DNA from: Gracilibacteraceae bacterium
GTDB taxonomy: Bacteria > Bacillota > Desulfitobacteriia > Desulfitobacteriales > Syntrophobotulaceae
Assembly: GCA_031255985.1 (NCBI GenBank)
Contig: JAIRRL010000218.1
Location: 1-12,200 of the forward strand
DNA length: 12,200 bases
Reading direction: 5' to 3'
Part shown: in pieces, positions 5,872 through 12,200 of the stretch
How positions within the stretch are numbered: position 1 is the first letter of the stretch
Layout of the letters: each line of letters begins with the position of its first letter
Made by a program: the position numbers and the translations under genes
Notes under the pieces: model-generated
The model's input: the letters and a program-made list of their open reading frames with translations, nothing else
The model's database searches: none
Told to the model about the DNA's origin: nothing

Positions 5872-6788
5872 ACGCGCTCCAGCACCTGCATAACCGCTTG
5901 TTCTCTGGAAGCAAGACCGTTTTTGCCTTTCGGCGACAGAATAAGACGGTGGGCCAGCACATGGGCGGCGACGTCTCGCACATCGTCGGGAATAACATAA
6001 TCGCGCATATTGATATAGGCCATGGCCTTGGCGGCGCGCTGCAAAGCCAGGGCGCCGCGCGGACTGACGCCGAGCCTGATATTCTCGTCATGGCGGGTGG
6101 CGTTGACGATTTCCCAGATATATTCCTTGATAAGCCGGTTTGCTGTCACGCTTTGCGATTCTTGCTGCATCCGCTCGACATCTTCGAGGCTGAGAACAGC
6201 TTCCAGGTTGTTTAAGGGATTATCCCCCTCTATTTCATTCAAAATTTGCATTTCTTTTTCTTTATTTGGATAGCCAATGACAATTCTCATCAGAAAGCGA
6301 TCCATTTGCGCTTCCGGCAGATGATACGTGCCGTAGGTTTCGACCGGGTTCTGAGTTGCGAGAACCATGAAAGGCCGGGGCAGGGGAATGGTTCCGCCTT
6401 CCACGCTGATTTGCCGTTCTTCCATCACTTCCAGCAAGCCGGACTGAGCTTTGGGCGAAGCGCGGTTGATCTCATCCGCCAGGAAAAAATTACAGTAAAC
6501 CGCGCCTTTTTGATAGACGATTTTTTTGCTTTCCGGATGAATCATTGAATACCCTACTATATCAGCCGGCATGACGTCGGGCGTCATCTGCACGCGGTGA
6601 AACACCCCGCGCACCGACCGGGACAGGGCGGACACCATCTGGGTTTTCCCGACGCCGGGCACGTCCTCGACCAAAATATGACCGCCGGCCAGCAACGCCG
6701 CCACTACGCGCAAAATGACCTGGCGCTTGCCGATAATAGCTTTTTCGATATTTTCCACTAAAGTGATGATTTCCCGCTGCGCTTGCAT
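5844..6788 (-). CDS. MoxR family AAA+ ATPase
   Basis: This 314-residue cytosolic ATPase has the full MoxR pattern: Walker A VPGVGKT (43-49), Walker B FFLADEINR (101-109), sensor 1 ATQNP (144-148), the DRF segment (163-165) with a likely arginine finger, and sensor 2 SPRG (242-245) in the C-terminal lid. MoxR proteins act as chaperone-like ATPases that insert cofactors or mature partner complexes, usually together with DUF58/von Willebrand A proteins and transglutaminase-like membrane proteins encoded just downstream. Here the downstream side is the end of dfx and the upstream side is the divergent glutamine synthetase gene, so no partner is encoded nearby. A purine-rich AGGAAGAAGG precedes the ATG. 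A promoter at 6817-6845 fits single-gene transcription. All ATPase motifs are intact, so it is not a remnant. The target is unknown. Confidence 0.94.
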   Translation of the reverse strand: MQAQREIITLVENIEKAIIGKRQVILRVVAALLAGGHILVEDVPGVGKTQMVSALSRSVRGVFHRVQMTPDVMPADIVGYSMIHPESKKIVYQKGAVYCNFFLADEINRASPKAQSGLLEVMEERQISVEGGTIPLPRPFMVLATQNPVETYGTYHLPEAQMDRFLMRIVIGYPNKEKEMQILNEIEGDNPLNNLEAVLSLEDVERMQQESQSVTANRLIKEYIWEIVNATRHDENIRLGVSPRGALALQRAAKAMAYINMRDYVIPDDVRDVAAHVLAHRLILSPKGKNGLASREQAVMQVLERVGVPAAVVG

Positions 6789-6816
6789 AAAGCCGCCTTC
6801 TTCCTGTTTTGAGGAT

Positions 6817-6845
6817 ATTATACATCAAACGTCCCGCCAACTCAA
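6817..6845 (-). promoter_or_regulatory. Promoter of the MoxR gene
   Basis: On the minus strand TTGAGT (6840-6845), a 17-base spacer, then a perfect TATAAT (6817-6822), about 30 bases before the MoxR start. It is back-to-back with the glutamine synthetase promoter about 40 bases away. Confidence 0.7.
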
Positions 6846-6886
6846 CCTGAGACGAAGGGAGGCCAAAGAAAAGATTTTTACCCCCC

Positions 6887-6915
6887 TTGACAGAGACGGA
6901 ACTTGCGGCTAAACT
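6887..6915 (+). promoter_or_regulatory. Promoter of the type III glutamine synthetase gene
   Basis: A perfect TTGACA (6887-6892), a 17-base spacer and TAAACT (6910-6915; 4 of 6). Transcription should begin near 6922, leaving a leader of about 125 bases. The motif GTATAC lies at 6920-6925. Confidence 0.65.
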
Positions 6916-6928
6916 GACAGTATACGGC

Positions 6929-7019
6929 AAAGGCGCCGCGAGTGTTATCGCGCGTCTTTTTTTGCGGGCGCTGCCGGAAAAAAGCCTCGGAGAGGCGGCT
7001 GCAGCTGCTTGCCGGCGCC
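6929..7019 (+). promoter_or_regulatory. Structured leader of the glutamine synthetase gene with an attenuator-like hairpin and T-run
   Basis: CGCGA (6937-6941) pairs with TCGCG (6948-6952). The stem can extend outward with two single-base bulges into AAAGG/CTTTT, and seven T follow (6957-6963). This resembles a weak intrinsic terminator ahead of the gene. Downstream, GGCGC (6967-6971) can pair with GCGCC (7015-7019), enclosing a small hairpin GCCT/AGGC (6984-6996). The arrangement suggests transcription attenuation, but no known riboswitch class was recognised. Confidence 0.4.
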
Positions 7020-7046
7020 GGATAATATGAAAACGGAGGTTGTTCT

Positions 7047-9143
7047 ATGAGCGCAAACTGCACCGAAATCTTTGGCAGCATGGTATTCAACGACGCGATT
7101 ATGAAAGAGCGTCTGCCTAAGGCGGCTTACAAAGCGTTGAAGGGCCATATCCGGGAAAACACCAGCCTGACGCTGGATGTGGCGCATGTGGTGGCCAACG
7201 CCATGAAAGACTGGGCGATAGAAAGAGGGGCCACTCATTACACCCATTGGTTCCAACCGATGACCGGCATCACAGCGGAAAAACACGACAGTTTTATCGC
7301 CCCGGCTCCGGACGGCAAGGTGATCATGGAGTTTTCCGGTAAGGAACTGATCAAGGGTGAGCCTGACGCTTCCAGTTTTCCCTCCGGCGGTTTGCGAGCC
7401 ACGTTTGAAGCCCGCGGTTATACGGCTTGGGATCCGACCTCCTACGCTTTTGTCAAGGAAGGAATTCTCTGTATTCCGACGGTGTTTTACTCATACGGCG
7501 GTCAGGTGCTTGACAAAAAAACGCCGCTCCTGCGCTCGCAGGAAGCGATCAACCGGCACGCCCTCCGCATCCTCCGGCTTTTTGGCGACAAAGCGACCCG
7601 CCGCGTCTTCACGACGATCGGCCCGGAACAGGAATATTTCCTGCTGGATCGAACCTTGTACGAACAGCGCAAAGACCTCGTTTATTGCGGCCGCACTTTA
7701 TTTGGGGCCAAACCGCCGAAAGGCCAGGAAATGGAGGATCATTATTTCGGCAGCGTCAAATCCCGTGTAGCGGCCTATATGAAGGATCTGGACGAAGAAC
7801 TGTGGAAACTCGGCATCTACGCCAAAACGCAGCATAATGAAGTCGCTCCTTCCCAGCATGAGCTGGCTCCGATTTTTTCCATGACGAATACGGCCTGCGA
7901 CCATAACCAGCTCACGATGGAGATAATGAAAAAAGTGGCTCTGCGCCACAATCTAGTTTGTCTCTTGCATGAAAAACCGTTCGCCGGCGTCAACGGCAGC
8001 GGCAAACACAACAACTGGTCGATGGGGACGGATCAGGGCGCCAATCTGTTGGAACCCGGCCGGGATCCGGAAAATGACAAACAGTTTCTCACCTTTCTTT
8101 TTGCCGTCATCAAAGCGGTTGACCTCTACCAGGATTTGCTGCGCCTTTCCGTCGCCACGGCGGCCAATGATCACCGGCTTGGAGCAAACGAGGCGCCGCC
8201 GGCTATTATTTCGGTTTTTCTCGGCGACGAACTGACGGGAATCATGGATTCTATCCGCCAGGGCGGGGATTATGAGAAAATAGAGGCGAGGGAGATGGAC
8301 GGGGGCGTAATGGTGCTGCCGCATTTTCTGCGGGACACTACCGATCGCAATCGCACTTCCCCCTTTGCTTTCACGGGCAATAAATTTGAATTCCGGATGC
8401 TCGGCTCATCTCTCTCCATCGCCGGCCCGAACTTCATCATGAACACCATAGTGGCCGAGGTGCTGGACGAATTTGCCACTGAACTGGAAAAATCAGACAA
8501 TTTTGAACGGGCGCTGGACGCTCTGCTGAAAAAAACGGCGGAGAAACATGAGCGCATTGTCTTTAATGGCAATAATTACGCGGAGGAATGGGTGACGGAA
8601 GCGCGGAAGCGCGGTTTGCTCAACTTGAAGTCCACGCCGGAGGCGCTGCCGTATTTTTGCGACGACAAAAACATCAGGCTTTTCGGCAAGCACAATATCC
8701 TGACGGAGGAAGAAATCCGCTCCCGTTGCGAAATCCTGCTGGAAAACTACAGCAAAACCATCCACATTGAAGCGCTGACCATGCTGGAGATGCTGAAAAA
8801 AGACATCCTGCCCGCCGTAACCTCTTACCTGAACGATCTGACCATCGTCGTCCTGAACAAGACCAAGCTGGAATTGCCCCCGGAATCTTACGCCGCGGAA
8901 AAAACTCTCGTTCTGAAACTGTCCTCTTTGTACGCCGGCCTGTCCGCCCGCGCCGATCTGCTGAATGAAGCGGTTCTGGGGGCGGCGGAGCGAAAAGAGG
9001 CGCATGAGACGGCGGTCTATTATAAGGATAAAGTTCTGCCGGCGATGCGTGAGGCGCGCGCCGTAGCGGATGAACTGGAAGCAAATGTCGGGGAAAAATA
9101 CTGGCCTTACCCGACTTACGGCAAACTGCTTTTCAGCGTCTGA
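7047..9143 (+). CDS. glnN: Glutamine synthetase type III
   Basis: The enzyme makes glutamine from glutamate, ammonia and ATP in the cytosol, the entry step of ammonia assimilation. The 698-residue length fits type III (about 700), far longer than types I and II (roughly 350-470). The N-terminal region has the type III block EIFGSMVFND (7-16). Catalytic motifs follow in order: GPEQEYF (192-198) with metal-binding glutamates, NEVAPSQHE (264-272), the nucleotide/glutamate site NGSGKHNNWS (316-325), NDHRLGANEAPP (374-385), and RNRTSPFAFTGNKFEFR (434-450). A roughly 200-residue C-terminal helical extension ending in YWPYPTYGKLL is also typical. The start is set by GGAGG (7035-7039) seven bases upstream. 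The gene is alone behind its own promoter, with a structured leader that may regulate it. It converges on an amino acid transporter operon with only ten bases between stops. No P-II protein or GlnR gene is nearby. Confidence 0.97.
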   Translation: MSANCTEIFGSMVFNDAIMKERLPKAAYKALKGHIRENTSLTLDVAHVVANAMKDWAIERGATHYTHWFQPMTGITAEKHDSFIAPAPDGKVIMEFSGKELIKGEPDASSFPSGGLRATFEARGYTAWDPTSYAFVKEGILCIPTVFYSYGGQVLDKKTPLLRSQEAINRHALRILRLFGDKATRRVFTTIGPEQEYFLLDRTLYEQRKDLVYCGRTLFGAKPPKGQEMEDHYFGSVKSRVAAYMKDLDEELWKLGIYAKTQHNEVAPSQHELAPIFSMTNTACDHNQLTMEIMKKVALRHNLVCLLHEKPFAGVNGSGKHNNWSMGTDQGANLLEPGRDPENDKQFLTFLFAVIKAVDLYQDLLRLSVATAANDHRLGANEAPPAIISVFLGDELTGIMDSIRQGGDYEKIEAREMDGGVMVLPHFLRDTTDRNRTSPFAFTGNKFEFRMLGSSLSIAGPNFIMNTIVAEVLDEFATELEKSDNFERALDALLKKTAEKHERIVFNGNNYAEEWVTEARKRGLLNLKSTPEALPYFCDDKNIRLFGKHNILTEEEIRSRCEILLENYSKTIHIEALTMLEMLKKDILPAVTSYLNDLTIVVLNKTKLELPPESYAAEKTLVLKLSSLYAGLSARADLLNEAVLGAAERKEAHETAVYYKDKVLPAMREARAVADELEANVGEKYWPYPTYGKLLFSV

Positions 9144-9153
9144 TCAGCGCGTC

Positions 9154-9918
9154 TCAGGGCGTCTGAGCGAAAAAGGCTTTAGCGCGCGGATGGCGGGGAT
9201 TATCCAGAACAGCGGCCGGCGCGCCCTCTTCTATTACTTCTCCGCCGTCCATAAAAATGATCTTGCCAGCCACGCCGCGAGCGAAGCTCATTTCGTGCGT
9301 GACGACGAGCATGGTCATTTTTTCTTCGGCCAGGTCGCGCATCGTCCGCAGCACTTCGCCGGTCAGTTCGGGATCCAGGGCGGAAGTCGGTTCGTCGAAA
9401 AGCATGATCTCCGGGTTCATGGCCAGCGCCCGCGCTATGGCCACCCGCTGTTTCTGACCGCCGGACAATTCAAACGGATAATTCAGGCGCTTGTCGGTCA
9501 GGCCGACTTTGGCCAGCAGGCGGTCGGCGGCGGCTATGGCTTCCTCCCGCGGTTGACGGGCTACTGTCAGCGGCGCTGCGATGATATTTTCCAGCACGTT
9601 GCGATGAGGAAACAGGTTAAAGCTCTGGAACACCATGCCCATTTTGCGCAGGAGAGGACGGGTTTCGCTTTCCGGCGGATAATGACTGCGTCCGTCCGCG
9701 TCCTGGCGGACGAGCGCCCGCCCGGCCAAAGCGACGCTGCCCCGCTGCATGGTTTCCAGGCGGATTAGACAGCGCAGCAACGTGCTTTTACCCGAACCGG
9801 AAGGCCCGATGACGGCGACGACTTCGCCGCGGCGAACGGAGAAGGTTACATTTTTTAAAACAGCCAAAGAGCCGAAATTTTTACATAAACCGCTGATTTG
9901 GAGGAAATCCTCACTCAT
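9154..9918 (-). CDS. Polar amino acid ABC transporter, ATP-binding protein
   Basis: This 254-residue cytosolic ATPase drives uptake through the adjacent permease. All ABC motifs are present in order: Walker A GPSGSGKST (38-46), Q-loop FQSFNLFPH (97-105), signature LSGGQ (151-155), Walker B LFDEPTSALD (173-182), and the switch histidine of THEM (208). Length and sequence match the GlnQ/HisP group that serves polar amino acids (glutamine, arginine, histidine, cystine); substrate cannot be read from the ATPase. It is the last gene of the operon. Its start overlaps the permease end by eight bases (ATGAGTGA, 9911-9918), so the two are translationally coupled. Its stop lies ten bases from the end of the convergent glutamine synthetase gene, and no clear terminator was found. 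Confidence 0.96.
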   Translation of the reverse strand: MSEDFLQISGLCKNFGSLAVLKNVTFSVRRGEVVAVIGPSGSGKSTLLRCLIRLETMQRGSVALAGRALVRQDADGRSHYPPESETRPLLRKMGMVFQSFNLFPHRNVLENIIAAPLTVARQPREEAIAAADRLLAKVGLTDKRLNYPFELSGGQKQRVAIARALAMNPEIMLFDEPTSALDPELTGEVLRTMRDLAEEKMTMLVVTHEMSFARGVAGKIIFMDGGEVIEEGAPAAVLDNPRHPRAKAFFAQTP

Positions 9919-10555
9919 AATAAGCGAACCTCTGTTCCGCTTTTTTCAGCAGCCAGGTCAGGATAAGCGTGCTGGCCAGGTAGAAGACGACGGCGTAAAG
10001 GTAAACGTCCACCCGGAAATCCCGGCTGGCCGTGGTTTGAGCCACGCGGATCAGATCCCGCACCCCAATGGCGAAAGCCAGGGCCGTATCCTTGACCAGC
10101 GTGATCACCTCGTTGCCGACAGGCGGCAGGACGCGCTTGACCACTTGCGGCAAAATCACCAGCCGCATCGTCTGGGGATAAGTGAAGCCCAGCACGTGGC
10201 AGCCTTCGTACTGACCGCGGTCGATGGATTGGATGCCGCCGCGGAATATCTCGGCAAAATATGCGGCGTAATTCAGGGAAAAAGTCAGAATAACCGCAAC
10301 CAGCCGGTTTGCGCTCACGCCCATGTAAGGCAGCAGCCAAAACCAGACAAAGAATATTTGCAAAAGCAGCGGCGTACCGCGAAAGAGCCATATGTACGCG
10401 ACTATCGCCGCTTTTAGGAGGCGAAAGCGGGAAAGGCCGAAGATGGCGAGGATGAGGCCGAGGGGAACGGAAAAGATCAGCGTAAAAAAGAAAATGGTGT
10501 AAGTAATCTTTGCACCGGAAATGAGGTCGGGTATGACGATTTGCGCGTATTCCAT
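9911..10555 (-). CDS. Polar amino acid ABC transporter, permease protein
   Basis: This 214-residue inner membrane protein of the HisM/GlnP type forms the transport channel, probably as a homodimer since only one permease gene is present. About five hydrophobic segments are seen (near 18-40, 52-78, 83-105, 148-167 and 186-204). The cytoplasmic EAA loop that docks on the ATPase is at about 98-137 (AEIFRGGIQSIDRGQYEG ... LPQ). FRGTPLLLQ (58-66) is typical of this family. The start is preceded by GAGGA six bases upstream, immediately after a hairpin with a T-run in the gap behind the binding-protein gene, so permease synthesis is probably set lower than that of the binding protein. It overlaps the ATPase gene by eight bases. 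Confidence 0.95.
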   Translation of the reverse strand: MEYAQIVIPDLISGAKITYTIFFFTLIFSVPLGLILAIFGLSRFRLLKAAIVAYIWLFRGTPLLLQIFFVWFWLLPYMGVSANRLVAVILTFSLNYAAYFAEIFRGGIQSIDRGQYEGCHVLGFTYPQTMRLVILPQVVKRVLPPVGNEVITLVKDTALAFAIGVRDLIRVAQTTASRDFRVDVYLYAVVFYLASTLILTWLLKKAEQRFAYYE

Positions 10556-10566
10556 AGATAATCCTC

Positions 10567-10598
10567 AAAAACCTTCGCGCCGCGGAGTGGCGCGAAGG
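10567..10598 (-). terminator. Hairpin with short T-run between binding-protein and permease genes (leaky terminator or mRNA stabiliser)
   Basis: CCTTCGCGCC (10572-10581) pairs perfectly with GGCGCGAAGG (10589-10598) around a 7-base loop, followed on the minus strand by five T (10567-10571). It starts about 20 bases after the binding-protein stop and runs straight into the permease ribosome binding site. Such intercistronic hairpins commonly give an excess of binding protein over membrane components. Confidence 0.75.
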
Positions 10599-10618
10599 CA
10601 AGGCAGTGAGCCGGCGAT

Positions 10619-11452
10619 TCAGGGCTGGGGCAGTATATCTTCCCCGAACCATTTGACAGAGAATTCAGACGCTTGGCCGTCGGCGACCACGGCGTCCATG
10701 GCTTTCTGCAGTTCAGCCAGAAAAGCGGCGTCCGTTTTGCGAACGGCCACGCCGTATTCTTCCTCGCCGAAATCATCCGCAAGGACTTTGTAGGAAGCGG
10801 GTTCCTGGCTGACATAGTAACGGCCGACGACTTCGTCAACGACCACCGCGTCCAACTGCCCGTTTTTCAAATCAAGCAGAGCGGCCATATTGTCGGGGAA
10901 CTCCACCATGGCGATGGTTTCCATCAAATCCACGTCGGCTTCCAGCACCCTAACGCTGGTGCTGCCGGCTTGAACGCCGATATTTTTGTTGGGCAGGTCG
11001 GCCTTGGTCAGCGGGGAATCAGCCGCCACGACGATTATCTGCCGGTTACCGAGATAGGGGTTGGTCATCAGCGATTCGGCCAGGCGTTCTTCCGTGATGG
11101 TCATGCCGTTCCAGATCAGATCGATGTTCTTGTTGTTCAGCTCAAAAATTTTGGCGTCCCAGGATATAGGCTCAAACCGAACCTCTATCCCCAGTTTCTC
11201 AGCGGTTGCTTTGGCAAAATCAATGTCAAAGCCGACGATTTCTCCGCTTTCGTCCGTAAAGCCCATGGGCGGGAAACTGGAATCCAAACCGACGATCATG
11301 TAGCCTTTGGCCTGAATGTCCGTCCAGGAAGAATCTTCTTCCGAGGCGGGCGGTTCTGCAGCCGGCCCCGCGGGCGGCGCCGCCGGCTGGGCGCAGGCGG
11401 CCAGCGAGAGAATACATAGGAGACAGAACAGAGCGGCTAGAGTCTTTTTCAT
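10619..11452 (-). CDS. Polar amino acid ABC transporter, substrate-binding lipoprotein
   Basis: This 277-residue extracellular lipoprotein captures an amino acid and delivers it to the permease. It has a lipoprotein signal peptide with lipobox LAAC (17-20; Cys20 is the lipidated residue) and a Pro/Ala-rich spacer (21-40). The family 3 solute-binding fold follows: GLDSSFPPMGF (55-65), GFDIDFAKA (74-82), NGMTITEER (115-123), GVQAGSTS (159-166) and DAVVVDEVV (201-209). By family knowledge R123 and D206 should hold the alpha-carboxyl and alpha-amino groups of the ligand. Substrate is not certain; glutamine, arginine or cystine fit equally well. The frame is open to an ATG at 11500, but that codon lies between the -10 box and the expected transcription start. 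ATG at 11450-11452 follows AAGGAGGA at six bases, so the shorter start is used. It is the first gene of the operon. Confidence 0.95.
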   Translation of the reverse strand: MKKTLAALFCLLCILSLAACAQPAAPPAGPAAEPPASEEDSSWTDIQAKGYMIVGLDSSFPPMGFTDESGEIVGFDIDFAKATAEKLGIEVRFEPISWDAKIFELNNKNIDLIWNGMTITEERLAESLMTNPYLGNRQIIVVAADSPLTKADLPNKNIGVQAGSTSVRVLEADVDLMETIAMVEFPDNMAALLDLKNGQLDAVVVDEVVGRYYVSQEPASYKVLADDFGEEEYGVAVRKTDAAFLAELQKAMDAVVADGQASEFSVKWFGEDILPQP

Positions 11453-11500
11453 TGGGTTCCTCCTTTTTTTTCCATCAGTTACTGCCTTAGGTTCTGGCAT

Positions 11501-11529
11501 ATTATAACTTATGGGGCCGGATTAGTCAA
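11501..11529 (-). promoter_or_regulatory. Promoter of the amino acid transporter operon
   Basis: On the minus strand TTGACT (11524-11529), a 17-base spacer, then TATAAT (11501-11506). The -35 box and part of the spacer lie inside the last codons of the upstream gene, which stops at 11509. The operon can thus be expressed independently of that gene; some read-through is possible because no terminator lies between them. Confidence 0.8.
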
Positions 11530-12200
11530 AGAAGGAGCGGCCGGCGTTATTTCCGCCAGCGCCGCTTCGGCCGGCAGGACGAAAGGAGTGGCGTTATTGA
11601 GTTTGGCGACCGTGTATTCCATCTCGGCTTTGATGTCGGAGAGCGCGGTTTTTAGCGCCTTCGCCGTCGCCGCGTCCAAATTCCGGCGAGCGGCGAAGGC
11701 GTCAACGCCGGCCGCCAGTTTTCGCATGAACTGCGTCAGATCAGCCTGACATTTCAGCAAAGCGAGATTTTCCGCGTCCAGCCAGAGAGTCAGCTGCAAA
11801 TCGCCGCCTTCCGCCAAAAAGCGGGCTGCCTCGCTGCCCACCGGATTCGGCGTCTCGCCTTCGGCCGGCAACAATTCGCTCAACGCCGCCCCGGCTACGC
11901 GAACGATTATTTTATGCGCCGTCCGTTCGTCCAGGGTTTCCTCTCCCGCGAGTTCAGCCATCTGTAAATTTTCCATAAACAGCTTCAGATCGGCGGCGGG
12001 ATCCATCGCCAGCACCCGGCTCAGTTCGGGTGAATCCAGCAAGGTCTTAGTCCAGCGCCCATCGCGTTGGAGAAAAATGGTCAGGCCGGCGCCGTCCGCC
12101 AAAATATACTGTTCCAGCGTTGTCCGCACCGGTTCTCCCGCGCCTGCCCGCAGCGTCGTATTCGCCGTAAGGCGGACTTCCGCGGGGCTGAGAAAATAAA
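11509..12200 (-). CDS. Unidentified protein, C-terminal part (start outside window); possibly a LolA-like lipoprotein
   Basis: The frame is open from the right edge to TAA at 11509-11511, giving at least 230 residues. A GTG at 12129 could be read as a start, but codons upstream of it continue in frame (ending ...RAGAGEPV) without a stop and no Shine-Dalgarno site precedes it, so the gene most likely begins outside. The visible part alternates short polar strands (TTLEQYILADGAGLTIFLQRD) with acidic, Ala/Leu-rich helices and ends in a Pro/Ala-rich tail. The strand pattern near the right edge recalls the half-barrel of LolA-like lipoproteins found in Bacillota (DUF6612-type), but this is a weak resemblance and no diagnostic motif is present. 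One cysteine (about 85 residues before the conserved-looking end) is not in a motif. The transporter promoter overlaps its 3' end. Confidence 0.6.
   Translation of the reverse strand, partial: YFLSPAEVRLTANTTLRAGAGEPVRTTLEQYILADGAGLTIFLQRDGRWTKTLLDSPELSRVLAMDPAADLKLFMENLQMAELAGEETLDERTAHKIIVRVAGAALSELLPAEGETPNPVGSEAARFLAEGGDLQLTLWLDAENLALLKCQADLTQFMRKLAAGVDAFAARRNLDAATAKALKTALSDIKAEMEYTVAKLNNATPFVLPAEAALAEITPAAPSLTNPAP

Noticed and set aside
5785..6000. Small plus-strand frame after dfx
   Set aside because: It runs through the MoxR coding region on the other strand, lacks a Shine-Dalgarno site and has no match.
6929..7046. Known glutamine riboswitch in the glnN leader
   Set aside because: That RNA class is known from cyanobacteria and marine phage or metagenomes, and I could not lay its conserved core onto this leader.
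9153..9167. CTCAG/CTGAG hairpin as a terminator for glnN or the transporter operon
   Set aside because: The stem is only five base pairs and neither strand has a following T-run.
9070..9768. 232-codon plus-strand frame opposite the ABC ATPase gene
   Set aside because: It overlaps both glnN and the ATPase, which have full motif sets; no start signal is seen.
10673..11419. 248-codon plus-strand frame opposite the binding-protein gene
   Set aside because: Shadow of a clear family 3 binding protein; no ribosome binding site and no recognisable domain.
11453..11500. Longer start (ATG at 11500) for the substrate-binding lipoprotein
   Set aside because: It directly follows the -10 box, adds charged residues before the signal peptide, and lacks a ribosome binding site; AAGGAGGA precedes the ATG at 11452.
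1..12200. CRISPR array, insertion sequence, prophage, tRNA or rRNA
   Set aside because: No regularly spaced repeats, transposase or integrase frames, or RNA gene signatures were seen on either strand.

Overview
The window reads as a piece of a moderately GC-rich anaerobic member of the Bacillota (Clostridia or a relative). The pointers are a surface protein anchored by three cell-wall-binding type 2 repeats, a class I desulfoferrodoxin, a type III glutamine synthetase, and a DRE-TIM citrate/isopropylmalate-type synthase of the kind found in strict anaerobes. Shine-Dalgarno sites are strong (AAGGAGG, GGAGG) and the -35/-10 promoters are close to consensus with 17-base spacers. No rRNA, tRNA, CRISPR array, transposase or phage gene is visible, so it looks like ordinary chromosome. 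No clearly new biological system was found. The most interesting signals are regulatory and structural.

Layout. Positions 1-126 hold the last codons of a + strand gene. Its apparent terminator lies inside the 3' coding end of the next, convergent gene. Positions 156-2227 (minus) are a two-gene operon: a probable Re-citrate synthase-like enzyme and, overlapping it by four bases, a GntR/FCD regulator. The operon promoter carries a perfect 12-base palindrome of the type FCD regulators bind, so autoregulation is likely. Positions 2457-5165 (minus) encode a 902-residue exported surface protein with two 8-base homopolymer tracts. Divergent from it is desulfoferrodoxin (5393-5773, plus), whose end faces a MoxR-type AAA+ ATPase (5844-6788, minus) that lacks its usual partner genes nearby. 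Divergent from that is the type III glutamine synthetase (7047-9143, plus), with a structured leader of about 125 bases. It converges on a three-gene polar amino acid ABC transporter operon (9154-11452, minus; binding protein, permease, ATPase in transcription order). A partial gene for an unrecognised, possibly LolA-like protein runs off the right edge (11509-12200, minus).

How the genes may work together (inference). A citrate synthase feeds 2-oxoglutarate and glutamate synthesis, glutamine synthetase assimilates ammonia onto glutamate, and the transporter imports a polar amino acid, so a loose glutamate/nitrogen theme runs through the window. Desulfoferrodoxin protects an anaerobe from superoxide. 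The surface protein and MoxR are probably independent. Several starts given here are shorter than the longest open frame because a promoter overlaps the upstream start and a clear Shine-Dalgarno site precedes the internal one.
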